Virus record (IMG/VR): IMGVR_UViG_3300048903_000091
Location: 1 to 20,441 of that record
Reading direction: 5' to 3' (one strand)
Length of the DNA stretch: 20,441 bases
Origin: a virus
In this document: positions 8,297-15,630 of the stretch, one piece after another
Position numbering within the stretch: the stretch's first letter is position 1
Layout: each line of letters opens with the position of its first letter
Notes under the pieces: model-generated
The model's database searches: none
What the model saw: the letters and a program-made list of their open reading frames with translations, nothing else
What the model was told of the DNA's origin: nothing
Position numbers and translations under genes: made by a program

Positions 8297-9193
8297 CTAC
8301 GAGAAGGTGATGGTCCAGTCGTTGTCCTTGCCGGCCGGGAACTTGTAGCCGGCCTGCGGCTGGGCCTCGACGAAGACGTCCTCGGTGATCGGGCCGAAGG
8401 CGCCAGCCGGAACGAGCTCGCCGTCGACGTAGTAGTCGACACCGGTGATCGACGGGATCGTGACGATGTCCGTCGACGCGTTGTAGGTCGGCATGGTCGG
8501 GGTGACGCTGGTGACCGAGCCGGAGAAGAACGCGATGACCTCGGTCGGCGTGGGGAGACGCGGGTCCTGTCCGACGGTGCCGTACAGGGCGTCCTCGAGC
8601 GCCGCCAGAGCCGTTGCGTCCACCTTGGTGGAGTCGATGACCATGCTCGCCGTCGGCTTGTAGGGCTTGCCGGTGGCCGGGTCCGTCCCGCTGACAGCGA
8701 CCGGAGTGGTCGTGAACTCCCACGAGAACGCCATCGCCTCGGGCGAGTCATTGACGGTCGCGTAGGCCTTCTCCGACGGGGCGGCGAGGGCGTTGTAGAC
8801 CAGGTGGAGCTTGTAGCCGAAGTCGTTGCCGGAGACGTCGTTGCCGACCTTGGTCCGGTACGACAGACCGAAGGTCTTGCGGGACTGCTGCCCCATGTAG
8901 ACGCCGGCCTGCGGAGTCGCGGTGCCGTCGCACTGGGCGAACTCGTCGGGGTAGGTGAAGGCCTCGATCGTGCCGCCGAACTCCTCGACGGACAGCAGGT
9001 TGAGGTACTTGATGTTGTCGGCGTACTGCGGGTTGGACTCGGCGCCGGACGGCGACTCGGTGAGAGTCGTCAGACCGTTCCAGGCGTAGCCGTTGTCGTA
9101 GACGCCGGAGGTGTTCGGGATGTACAGGACACCATGGTCGACGCCGGTCTCATAGAGCCGTTCGCCGGTGGCGTCCCAAGCGAGCTTGGACAT
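8297..9193 (-). CDS. Major tail tube protein with C-terminal Ig-like domain
   Basis: 298 residues, MSKLAWDATGERLYETGVDH onward. The N-terminal 225 residues form the tube domain (FTYPDEFAQCDG, SRKTFGLSYRTKVGND, FGYKLHLVYNALAAPSE), a family found in siphoviruses of Gram-positive hosts. From about residue 233 a separate Ig-like domain begins (PTYNASTDIVTIPSITGVDY) and runs to the end at WTITFS. It is probably displayed on the tail surface. A similar domain ends the major capsid protein of this phage. Codons are almost all G/C-ending, consistent with a very abundant protein. AAGGAAG precedes the ATG, and the gap to the upstream tail terminator is 13 bases. I am sure of the tube assignment; the Ig-like label rests on pattern and on the match to the capsid C-terminus. 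Confidence 0.9.
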   Translation of the reverse strand: MSKLAWDATGERLYETGVDHGVLYIPNTSGVYDNGYAWNGLTTLTESPSGAESNPQYADNIKYLNLLSVEEFGGTIEAFTYPDEFAQCDGTATPQAGVYMGQQSRKTFGLSYRTKVGNDVSGNDFGYKLHLVYNALAAPSEKAYATVNDSPEAMAFSWEFTTTPVAVSGTDPATGKPYKPTASMVIDSTKVDATALAALEDALYGTVGQDPRLPTPTEVIAFFSGSVTSVTPTMPTYNASTDIVTIPSITGVDYYVDGELVPAGAFGPITEDVFVEAQPQAGYKFPAGKDNDWTITFS

Positions 9194-9206
9194 GCGCTAC
9201 TTCCTT

Positions 9207-9521
9207 TCAGAAGTACAGGGTGAACACGTAGTGGTGTAGGTTGTCCGCTGTGAATATGCGGTTGAGATTCGACAGCGGAAGCTGAGCGACATCGTCAGGA
9301 ATAAGAGTGTCTGGATTCCTATCGATGATCGTCACCTGATATCGCTTGGTGCGACTGTATGGGTGATTGCCGGCGAACTCAGTCTTCGCGTTGTCCTGGG
9401 CATACACAATACAGGGGTACTGCATAGCCAGGTTGGAAGGGGGTTGGAAATATACGTTGGCCGATCCCAGCGTCTCCACCAAAATCGCGTGAAGCTCGAG
9501 GCGCTTAGGGTCTGGGGCCAT
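9207..9521 (-). CDS. Tail terminator protein
   Basis: 104 residues beginning MAPDPKRLELHAILVETLG. It has the pattern of the small tail terminator family that caps the tube and joins it to the neck: an N-terminal helix, then VYFQPPSNLAMQYPCIVYAQD (29-49), the RYQVTIIDRNPDTLIPDD strand-turn motif, and HHYVFTLYF at the end. The ATG at 9521 is chosen over an in-frame GTG at 9530 because AGGGGG lies eight bases before the ATG and would abut the GTG. It overlaps the end of the upstream gene by 17 bp. Position just before the tube gene agrees with the role. Confidence 0.75.
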   Translation of the reverse strand: MAPDPKRLELHAILVETLGSANVYFQPPSNLAMQYPCIVYAQDNAKTEFAGNHPYSRTKRYQVTIIDRNPDTLIPDDVAQLPLSNLNRIFTADNLHHYVFTLYF

Positions 9522-9828
9522 TGTATACACCCCCTAGCCTCAGAATAAGGCGGGGGCTCTGTACCTCGATCTCAGAGACCGACCACAAAGCCCCCGCCCA
9601 CTGAACATAGCGAATAGCAAAGAAATGCTCGTTCGCGTAAGCATCAGCAACAATGCTGACAGAATTACTCACCGAGAGGTCATTGTTGACGCTCTCACCT
9701 TCCCTGAACTTCAGCGAATTCCGAATCACGTCTCCGAAATGGGAGCGTTCGTGAATCTGGTCTTCGTGCACGCCGGGGGAGGTTTCTACAGTTACACCGT
9801 ATCCCACCTTTCCAGAAAATCGTGTCAT
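9505..9828 (-). CDS. Head closure or neck protein candidate
   Basis: 107 residues, MTRFSGKVGYGVTVETSPGV. The family is known from related actinophages by HFGDVIRNS, SVSNSVSIVADAYANEHFFAIRY and SPRLILRLGGVYNGPRP. Those proteins sit immediately after the capsid gene and before the tail terminator, which is where head-closure (adaptor or stopper) proteins are encoded. Short, beta-rich, with no membrane segment. The assignment to head closure rests on position and on remembered homologues rather than on a diagnostic motif. Start codon ATG lies 17 bases after the capsid stop, with a modest AGGCGG upstream. The end overlaps the next gene. Confidence 0.65.
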   Translation of the reverse strand: MTRFSGKVGYGVTVETSPGVHEDQIHERSHFGDVIRNSLKFREGESVNNDLSVSNSVSIVADAYANEHFFAIRYVQWAGALWSVSEIEVQSPRLILRLGGVYNGPRP

Positions 9829-9845
9829 GACTTGGGCCGCCTAGC

Positions 9846-11858
9846 TTAGGCGTGCTTGCGCGTGAACTGCCAGGACGCCGTGGCCTCGTTCGCGATGAAG
9901 CGACCGGCAGCCGCGACGGCGTAGACGGTCGTGGACTGACCGGCCGCGAGAGCGGTCTGGGCGCCGGCGGTGAGCGTGGTGCCCGCGCTGTCCTTGTAGA
10001 CCAGACCGGTGACGGTCGGGATCGTGGCGACACCAGTGGTGGCGTTGAAGCCCGGCTCGACCGGGACGACCTCGGTGTCAGCCGCGGCGGTCTTCATGAC
10101 GACCAGGGCGGACTTCGGCTTGAGGAGAGCGCCGGACATGCGGGTCTCGATCAGGTACTTCTGCTGGTTGTAGTCGATGTCGAAGTCGTCGAAGAGGCTG
10201 ACCTCGCCGCCGCGGTCCGTACCGACGTTGTAGTCGTCGAGGTTGACGATGATGCCGATCAGCCCCGCGACCTCCTTCATGACCTCGACGGTGACGATCT
10301 GCTTGACGCCGAGAGCGTCAGCGACGGCCTGCTTCGTCTCGTAGAGGCGCCGGCCCATCTGGTCCTTGGCCTTGAGGAACTTGTTGAGCTCGGGGATGGT
10401 GGTGAAGAAGGTCGGCGTGCCGGTGCCCTTGTAGTACTCCATGCCGTCCATGACGACGTCCACGACCTCGTCGTAGGTGGAGTCCGCGTCGTCGACGTTG
10501 ACGTTCAGCGTGGTGACGAAGAGCTCGTGGTCGTTGAGGATCGAACGGATGCCGTCACCGGCCGCGCCGATCGGCTCCTTGACCTTGTCCTCGTCCGCGA
10601 CGTTCCGGCCGTCACCGATGAGGATCGCACGGGCGATCTCCTCCTCGAGCATGAGCCGCATCTCGGCCTTGAGGAAGGCGACGATGTCGAAGTCCGTGAT
10701 GTCGATGATGTCGTCACGGTCGAGCTTCTGCTTCTTGTAGAGCGTGGTGGGGCCGGTGGTCCGCTTCGTGACCCCGAACCACTCCTCGAGCTTGTAGTTG
10801 CCCTTGATGTAGCCCTTGGCGCGGGCCTCGTCCTGGGTCAGGTCGGCCGCGAAGGTCTTGATCCGGGAGAACGGGGTGTGTCGAGTACCGCCGAGGACGG
10901 TGGCCACCCACTCGGTCCGACGCTTCTCGAGCTCGATCGTCCCGGTGGCCATCTTGGCGTCCGGGAAGAGGATGTCGATGTTGTCGATGCCGTGCTGGAG
11001 GGTGTCGGCGTAGTGCTGGACCGCGTCTCGCAGCGAGCCGCACTTGACGGCGTCCGCGAAAATGCCCTTGATGGCGTCGTGGCTCAGAGCAGCGGACTTG
11101 TTGCCGCCCTCGGTCTTGTCGGTGGACTGGTCGAACACGTTGCGCGACATGTTGTCGGCTCCTTCCTTGTGGGTGAGGTCGCCCTCGCCGGGCTTGTCGG
11201 AGTGGGCGGCGTCGGCCGCGGCGTTCTCGAGGGCCACGCCGATGAGGTAGTGAACGACGTTCTGCTCCTCCTCGGACATGCCGTCGTAGACGTCCTGGAC
11301 GGTCATGTCGGCCGCGTGCTGCAGGCCTTCGTCATCGTCCTCGTCATCGGCGAAGTCGTGCTGGTCGTCGTCCTCGGTGTCGAGAGCGTGCTCGAGCTCG
11401 AGTCCGGTCTTGATGATGGCCTCGTCGTCCATCTCGGTGATCGAACCGTCACCGTGCTTGATGTTGACGAAGTCGATCACCGCGCCGGGGTTGGCGCCGG
11501 CCAGCACCAGGCTGACCTCACGGATGTTGCCGTGGGTGACCTTCTTGCCGGTCTCCATCAGGTTGTTGGCGTAGATCGACAGGTGCTTGATGTCCCGGTG
11601 CTTGACCATGGACTTGGCGTTCTGCCCCTGCGGCGTGTCGTTGAAGAACGCGTAGGCGTAGATGCCCTCGTCGCGGTGCTCCAGGACCGCGTGTCCCAGG
11701 ACGTTGTCGATCTTGTTGTGTCCGTGCTGGTACAGCAGCGGGACCTGAACCTGGTCCATGTGCTCGAAGGCGCCGGGCATGATGGTTCGGCCGTCGGTGC
11801 ACTTGAGCCCAGCCTTGGTGGCCCAGCCGCCGAAGTCGGCTTCCAGAGTTACTGCCAT
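9846..11858 (-). CDS. Fused prohead protease and major capsid protein
   Basis: 670 residues combining two normally separate genes. Residues 1 to about 135 are an HK97-type prohead protease: H45 in LLYQHGHN, S94 in KHLSIYANN and the REVSLVLAGANPGAVID block (113-129) fit the usual active-site layout. A long acidic linker (about 153-180, many Asp and Glu) and a helical segment near 190-215 follow. From about M237 (MSRNVFDQS) the sequence is an HK97-fold capsid protein, with GYIKGNYKLEEWFGVT and a long FLKAEMRLMLEEEIARAI helix. The last 70 residues (GFNATTGVATIPTVTGLVYK to WQFTRKHA) form an Ig-like domain like that of the tube protein. Codons are strongly G/C-ending. The linker may act as a built-in scaffold that the protease removes. 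AAGGAGA lies 11 bases before the ATG. Confidence 0.92.
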   Translation of the reverse strand: MAVTLEADFGGWATKAGLKCTDGRTIMPGAFEHMDQVQVPLLYQHGHNKIDNVLGHAVLEHRDEGIYAYAFFNDTPQGQNAKSMVKHRDIKHLSIYANNLMETGKKVTHGNIREVSLVLAGANPGAVIDFVNIKHGDGSITEMDDEAIIKTGLELEHALDTEDDDQHDFADDEDDDEGLQHAADMTVQDVYDGMSEEEQNVVHYLIGVALENAAADAAHSDKPGEGDLTHKEGADNMSRNVFDQSTDKTEGGNKSAALSHDAIKGIFADAVKCGSLRDAVQHYADTLQHGIDNIDILFPDAKMATGTIELEKRRTEWVATVLGGTRHTPFSRIKTFAADLTQDEARAKGYIKGNYKLEEWFGVTKRTTGPTTLYKKQKLDRDDIIDITDFDIVAFLKAEMRLMLEEEIARAILIGDGRNVADEDKVKEPIGAAGDGIRSILNDHELFVTTLNVNVDDADSTYDEVVDVVMDGMEYYKGTGTPTFFTTIPELNKFLKAKDQMGRRLYETKQAVADALGVKQIVTVEVMKEVAGLIGIIVNLDDYNVGTDRGGEVSLFDDFDIDYNQQKYLIETRMSGALLKPKSALVVMKTAAADTEVVPVEPGFNATTGVATIPTVTGLVYKDSAGTTLTAGAQTALAAGQSTTVYAVAAAGRFIANEATASWQFTRKHA

Positions 11859-11864
11859 TTTGAC
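11852..11864 (-). repeat. 13-bp repeated motif, copy 3 (GTCAAAATGGCAG)
   Basis: Spans the start codon of the protease-capsid gene and differs from the other copies at one base. Confidence 0.55.
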
Positions 11865-11874
11865 TGTCTCCTTC

Positions 11875-12369
11875 CTACTTCGATGTGTTTCGCCGGGCTC
11901 CGACGGAGCCGTCCTTGCGCATCTTGGCGATCCGCTCTTGAATGGTCTTGATCTTCTCGTTCAACGACTTGATCTGAGCCTCGGGAGTATCGAGCTTCTC
12001 CCTGCGCTTCTTGTCAGCCTTGGCCTTCGCAGCTTTCTGCGCAGCAGTGAGCTTTTCGGTCTTACCCGATGACTTCTGCTGAGAAGCGGACTTCGTGGGG
12101 TCCGCTTTCTTCGTTTCGACGCCACTGCGCTTCTGAGCAGCTTCGGTGAGCTGCTTGAGGACAGCACGAAGCTTTTCGAGACGTCCCTTGAGGGCCGCGA
12201 TCTGGGCTTCTTGCTTCTTCCGCCGTTCGGCCTGTCGCTGGGCTCTCGTCTTCTTCGGAGGCGCCTTAGGGCGAACAGCACCCTTCTTGCGGCCCTTCAG
12301 TTTCCGAGTTCTCAGGTAGTACTCACGCCGCTTAATCGCGTCGTAGTTGTGAAGGAGCTCGTCATCCAT
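11875..12369 (-). CDS. Lysine-rich coiled-coil protein, possible head assembly factor
   Basis: 164 residues, about a third Lys or Arg. The N-terminus MDDELLHNYDAIKRREYYLR carries the YDAIKRREYYLRTRKLKGRK block that I recall in actinophage proteins of the head region, some of which also carry the HYGVKGM motif. A basic coiled coil (about 42-80), a low-complexity Lys/Ser/Ala stretch and a second coiled coil (about 128-152) follow. The start at 12369 overlaps the portal stop by 8 bp; a longer upstream reading is only the portal gene in another frame. It lies between portal and protease-capsid, where scaffolds are often encoded, but its strong positive charge would also suit a DNA-binding internal protein. 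Function is not established. Confidence 0.8.
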   Translation of the reverse strand: MDDELLHNYDAIKRREYYLRTRKLKGRKKGAVRPKAPPKKTRAQRQAERRKKQEAQIAALKGRLEKLRAVLKQLTEAAQKRSGVETKKADPTKSASQQKSSGKTEKLTAAQKAAKAKADKKRREKLDTPEAQIKSLNEKIKTIQERIAKMRKDGSVGARRNTSK

Positions 12370-13735
12370 CTTCGATACCGAGATCCGCGAAGATCTGGTC
12401 GAGCGTGGCGTTGAGCTCATCCAGGCCACTCGACACGACGTCGGCACCGGGGTCGTCAACAGCGTCCGCGTTGGGATCGCCGGCGACATCGGTTGCATCT
12501 GTCGGCGGAGCAGCACCTGTACCCATGTCGGTTCCAGGCTGAGGCATGTTGCTGTTCACGAGCTGATCAGCCTTCGGATCCTGAGAAGGCTTGAACCCGA
12601 TGCCCTGACGGATCTCGTTCGAGCTGAGGATCTCGTTCCGGGTGAACTTGTCGGCGATCTCGGCAATATCAGCCATCGGAACCAGAGCGAACGGGTCACG
12701 GAAGTACATGACCGATTGGCCCTGCGTCCGAGCTGTCTTCGTCAGGAAGGCGCGCCTCATGGCCTCCGTGACCGCCTGAATAACAGGCTGGATCGTCCGA
12801 CTGTAGTAGTTCAGCATGGCCTTCTCGTCGGCCGTGCCGTTCATGACCTCAGGAGTCAGACCGAGTTCGCTGTAAAGCTTGTCGGTCAGATACTTGATCT
12901 GCTCCAAGAGGTTGTTGTCCACCGGGCGGTTGAGCTGAGTGATCTTCTCGGTACCGTCGGTGTAGGCGATACCGTACTTGCTCCCCTTGAGCTGGAACTC
13001 AATATCCTTACGGCGCTGTTCGGCCTGCTGGCGTCGAGCGTCAGTCTTGATAACGTAGGGGAGCTGAATGATCATGTCGAGCTTGCCGGAACTGGAAGCT
13101 TCGTCGACCGTGTCAAGCATGGTCAGCTTCCGGGTGAGACGCTTCAGCGTAGAGTTCGGCTCGTTCATCACCGCGTAAAGCGGATTTTCAACGATGGCCG
13201 TCATCTGCTTCGGAACCGTTACGATCTTCGTCTCGCCGAGACGCTGGTCATAAAGACTCACCCGAACGTGCCCTGGTTGCCAGCCTACGATCTCTCCTAC
13301 TCGGAGTTGCTGAATATCGTAGCCGCCAGTTTCAGTAGGACTGAGACTCGTCTCGACAGGGACGATCGCGATGACGCCCTTTTCGAAAATGGTGTGAGCT
13401 ATGTCCTGTCGGAACTGGCGAGGGAGCTGATCCAAGTTCGGGTCTACGGTCAGACAGTCATGAAGACCGCTGGTCGTAATATCGTTGAGGTACCGGCCAT
13501 CAGCGTCAGTCCGGACATGCCTGATGTCGATCCCCGAAACATCGATACTGAGTCGGGTGTAGATCGACGAGATGAGCGTTCGTTCGTTGCCGTAAGAGGC
13601 ACGACGGCGGTCAGGAGGGCTGTAATAACCCAGCGTCGCACCGGTGGTGTGAAGCCCGTCAAGGTAGTCCGGATCCGTGAAAACATTCCAACCGTGGCGA
13701 ATGGTGGACTTAACACGTGAAAACAAGTTTGCCAT
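12362..13735 (-). CDS. Portal protein
   Basis: 457 residues with HK97-type portal features. The N-terminal part (NERTLISSIYTRLSIDVSG, 50-68) and the wing region with VPKQMTAIVENPLYAVMNEP are followed by the stem and clip. KYLTDKLYSELGLTPEVMNG (about 285-304) and the EKAMLNYYSRTIQPVIQAV helix are characteristic. It forms the dodecameric ring through which DNA enters and leaves the head, and it docks the terminase. The last 55 residues are an Ala/Asp/Gly-rich acidic tail. The ATG at 13735 follows GAGGAGGTGACTC, a strong ribosome site. Flanked by tagged protein 5 upstream and the coiled-coil protein downstream. Confidence 0.92.
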   Translation of the reverse strand: MANLFSRVKSTIRHGWNVFTDPDYLDGLHTTGATLGYYSPPDRRRASYGNERTLISSIYTRLSIDVSGIDIRHVRTDADGRYLNDITTSGLHDCLTVDPNLDQLPRQFRQDIAHTIFEKGVIAIVPVETSLSPTETGGYDIQQLRVGEIVGWQPGHVRVSLYDQRLGETKIVTVPKQMTAIVENPLYAVMNEPNSTLKRLTRKLTMLDTVDEASSSGKLDMIIQLPYVIKTDARRQQAEQRRKDIEFQLKGSKYGIAYTDGTEKITQLNRPVDNNLLEQIKYLTDKLYSELGLTPEVMNGTADEKAMLNYYSRTIQPVIQAVTEAMRRAFLTKTARTQGQSVMYFRDPFALVPMADIAEIADKFTRNEILSSNEIRQGIGFKPSQDPKADQLVNSNMPQPGTDMGTGAAPPTDATDVAGDPNADAVDDPGADVVSSGLDELNATLDQIFADLGIEDG

Positions 13736-13768
13736 GAGTCACCTCCTCTCTGAACTAGTGGCTCGGAA

Positions 13769-14428
13769 CTAACCGATCCCCATGTCTCGAAGGAGATTCC
13801 GGGCGGCCTTGTGTCCGTTGGGGTCGGCGGCCTTGGAGTAGGCCTTCTTACCCGCTTCGAAAATTGTCTTGTCGATGCCGGCCTTGTGCGCATAGAGGGC
13901 ACCACCGACGATGATCGCCGTAGCCGCGGAGGCATACTGCGAATTGCCCCGGAGGATATGGCTGGTACCCCGAATACCCTTACGGGTACTGTTGACCACG
14001 TTCTTGCGCTTGCGTTCGGACTGAGCCTTGGCTGCGTGCTTGGACGTGTCCTGGCGATCGAGGTGATGGTCGAACGCCTTCTTGTAGGCGGGGTTGTTCT
14101 TGCTCCTACCCTCGACGGTTGCCTTGATCAGCTTTCGTCGGGTGCCGGCGCCTTCACCGTAGAACTGCTTGGCTCGGGCGAACTCTTTGGCGTCCTTCTT
14201 GGCGGACCGGTTGGTGCTACGAGAAACACCAGGAGGACCGTCATGACGAACGCCCCAGTGCATGCCCTTCACGCCGTAGTGTATGACTTCTCCGTCGGCG
14301 AGAGAATTCAAGTACTCGTCGCTTATCGGAATGAAGCCTGGTTCACTACTCAATTGCAGGAGTTTCTCGTCCAGTGCTTTCTTACTCGGGAAAGCCGAGG
14401 GGACAATAAAACCCGGAGTTCTACTCAC
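13769..14428 (-). CDS. Tagged protein 5: HYGVKGMHWGVR protein with conserved basic block
   Basis: 219 residues. Unlike its relatives, the tag HYGVKGMHWGVRH is internal (50-62), after a 49-residue leader with an LPSKK-like helical part. A basic block follows: NRSAKKDAKEFARAKQFYGE, then GAGTRRKLIKATVE and AYKKAFDHHLDRQDTSKHAA. I recognise this block from other Gram-positive phage proteins that carry the motif, without a known function. A hydrophobic segment (YASAATAIIVGGALYAHKAG, about 164-183) could be membrane-active, and the C-terminus is basic. GTG start, AAGGAGG nine bases upstream, one base after the tagged protein 4 stop. Likely a virion-internal or head-associated protein, by position next to the portal and by analogy with ejected basic proteins; this is inference. 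Confidence 0.85.
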   Translation of the reverse strand: MSRTPGFIVPSAFPSKKALDEKLLQLSSEPGFIPISDEYLNSLADGEVIHYGVKGMHWGVRHDGPPGVSRSTNRSAKKDAKEFARAKQFYGEGAGTRRKLIKATVEGRSKNNPAYKKAFDHHLDRQDTSKHAAKAQSERKRKNVVNSTRKGIRGTSHILRGNSQYASAATAIIVGGALYAHKAGIDKTIFEAGKKAYSKAADPNGHKAARNLLRDMGIG

Positions 14429-14429
14429 G

Positions 14430-15149
14430 CTATCTCACCTCCTTGAAAGGCGTGGGGTCTACGCCAAGTTCCTGGTGCAGGGCTTCACCCCAGGCCTTAA
14501 CGTAAGGGGGCGGATTGGATCCCCAGTGGTAGTTGCTAAACAACTCGGCTTCGAGTTCCCCCAAAGAACCAGAAGTTCTGGCGTAACCCGAAATATCCAG
14601 GACAGACACTCCATCTCTCCTGGCTACTTTGGCTGCGGCTTTGAGGGCCTTGTCAAGTGCTTTGACCTTACTACCTACACGCTTGGGGCCGAGAAAGCCG
14701 TTAACAGGCTTTTGATCCGAGTGAAAAACCGAATGAGCACTCTCGTGAGTGAGAAGCGCTCGTGTGTTTGCGGTTCCCGGTGCCATCCAACCCGACGACT
14801 CCGCCTCGCTCAAGACCGGGGTGAAATCTTTCTTCTGCATGAAGATTGTCCCGTGAACTGCGCCCTTAACGAGGTTGACGTTCTCTACGTAAGCCAGAGT
14901 TCCCGGGTACTCGGGGTGATCAGGACCGATTGTCTTCACTGTGTTGATGTCGTAGCCATAACGATCCCGTATCAGGTTCGTTACTTCGACGGCGGCATCT
15001 CTGGTCTTCTTATTGAAGCCCGAGTCCATAGCGAGCCCACCAGATGTGAAACGATTCGTTCCGTCATCTTCCTTCCGGACACCCCAGTGCATCCCCTTGA
15101 CACCATAGTGCACCACCTTGTCTTGAGGATTCTTCTCCCATTTTGACAT
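14430..15149 (-). CDS. Tagged protein 4: HYGVKGMHWGVRK protein with zincin metallopeptidase domain
   Basis: 239 residues from the ATG at 15149 (MSKWEKNPQDKVVHYGVKGM), with GGGGGG seven bases upstream. Tag at 14-26. The remainder is a globular domain with a zinc-metallopeptidase signature: LLTHESAHSVFH gives HExxH at H135 to H139, and ISGYARTSGSLGELEAELF (186-204) matches the Y-A...E-x-x-x-E-[AL]-F element of zincin toxins, so E202 (or E198) is the likely third zinc ligand. Metal binding and peptidase activity are inferred, not shown. Comparable domains occur at the C-terminus of polymorphic toxins and some MuF-type phage proteins. Possible targets are a host protein after ejection or a virion protein during maturation. 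No signal peptide. It lies between tagged proteins 3 and 5. Confidence 0.85.
   Translation of the reverse strand: MSKWEKNPQDKVVHYGVKGMHWGVRKEDDGTNRFTSGGLAMDSGFNKKTRDAAVEVTNLIRDRYGYDINTVKTIGPDHPEYPGTLAYVENVNLVKGAVHGTIFMQKKDFTPVLSEAESSGWMAPGTANTRALLTHESAHSVFHSDQKPVNGFLGPKRVGSKVKALDKALKAAAKVARRDGVSVLDISGYARTSGSLGELEAELFSNYHWGSNPPPYVKAWGEALHQELGVDPTPFKEVR
15135..15147 (-). repeat. 13-bp repeated motif, copy 2 (GTCAAAATGGGAG)
   Basis: Begins at the last base of the tagged protein 4 start codon and encodes SKWE there. Confidence 0.6.
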
Positions 15150-15162
15150 AGAGGATCCCCCC

Positions 15163-15630
15163 TTACAGTGATGAGATGTCGTAGATGCCCTTGCGGTTCT
15201 GCTTGGAGAAGGTCGGCCCATCGGTAGCCATTCGGGGGAGACCCATCGCGTTAGCAGCGGCAGCTCTCCCTCGGTTGGTCTCAGCCTTGACGGCGATGTG
15301 CTGAACAGCGATGCCGGCGGCCAGGCTGGCGAGTGTTCCGGCAACTTGGGCGCCGACCTTCAGCTGTTCTCGGTACTTCACCGAGGTGGACGCCAGGATG
15401 ATGGAACTTCGAACTCGCCGCCGGTACTTGAACTCGTTCTTCCGAGCAGTTGCGAGGTCTTGGCCCTTGTTCATCCGGCGGTTGATCCTCTTGACACCGC
15501 CCTGACCGTGGTTCTTCCGGTCTGTCTTCTGGTGGTTCTTGGTGTAGCCGGCGTTCGTCGGGGTGTTCTTTCGGACACCCCAGTGCATCCCCTTCACGCC
15601 ATAGTGCGTGATCTCACTGGGGGAGTTCAT
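15163..15630 (-). CDS. Tagged protein 3: small basic HYGVKGMHWGVRK protein
   Basis: 155 residues, MNSPSEITHYGVKGMHWGVR, tag at 9-21. The next 60 residues are very basic and poor in hydrophobic residues (KNHQKTDRKNHGQGG, RINRRMNKGQD, FKYRRRVRSS). A hydrophobic helix follows (VGAQVAGTLASLAAGIAVQH, about 92-111) and then a basic C-terminus. No enzymatic motif. The ATG overlaps the end of tagged protein 2 by 17 bp, and no strong ribosome site is seen, so it is probably translated by coupling. The layout of tag, basic region, hydrophobic helix is shared with other members of the set and suggests DNA association in the head and membrane contact on release. That is inference. Confidence 0.85.
   Translation of the reverse strand: MNSPSEITHYGVKGMHWGVRKNTPTNAGYTKNHQKTDRKNHGQGGVKRINRRMNKGQDLATARKNEFKYRRRVRSSIILASTSVKYREQLKVGAQVAGTLASLAAGIAVQHIAVKAETNRGRAAAANAMGLPRMATDGPTFSKQNRKGIYDISSL

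Noticed and set aside
7722-8723. Longer start for the tail assembly chaperone at 8723
   Set aside because: The added N-terminal sequence is the tube gene in another frame; GTG at 8264 has a strong ribosome site and matches the family start.
9852-11951. Long plus-strand open frame (699 codons) opposite the protease-capsid gene
   Set aside because: It is antisense to a clearly recognised gene, Val/Asp/Leu-rich in the way expected from reverse reading of G/C-ending codons, and has no recognisable domain.
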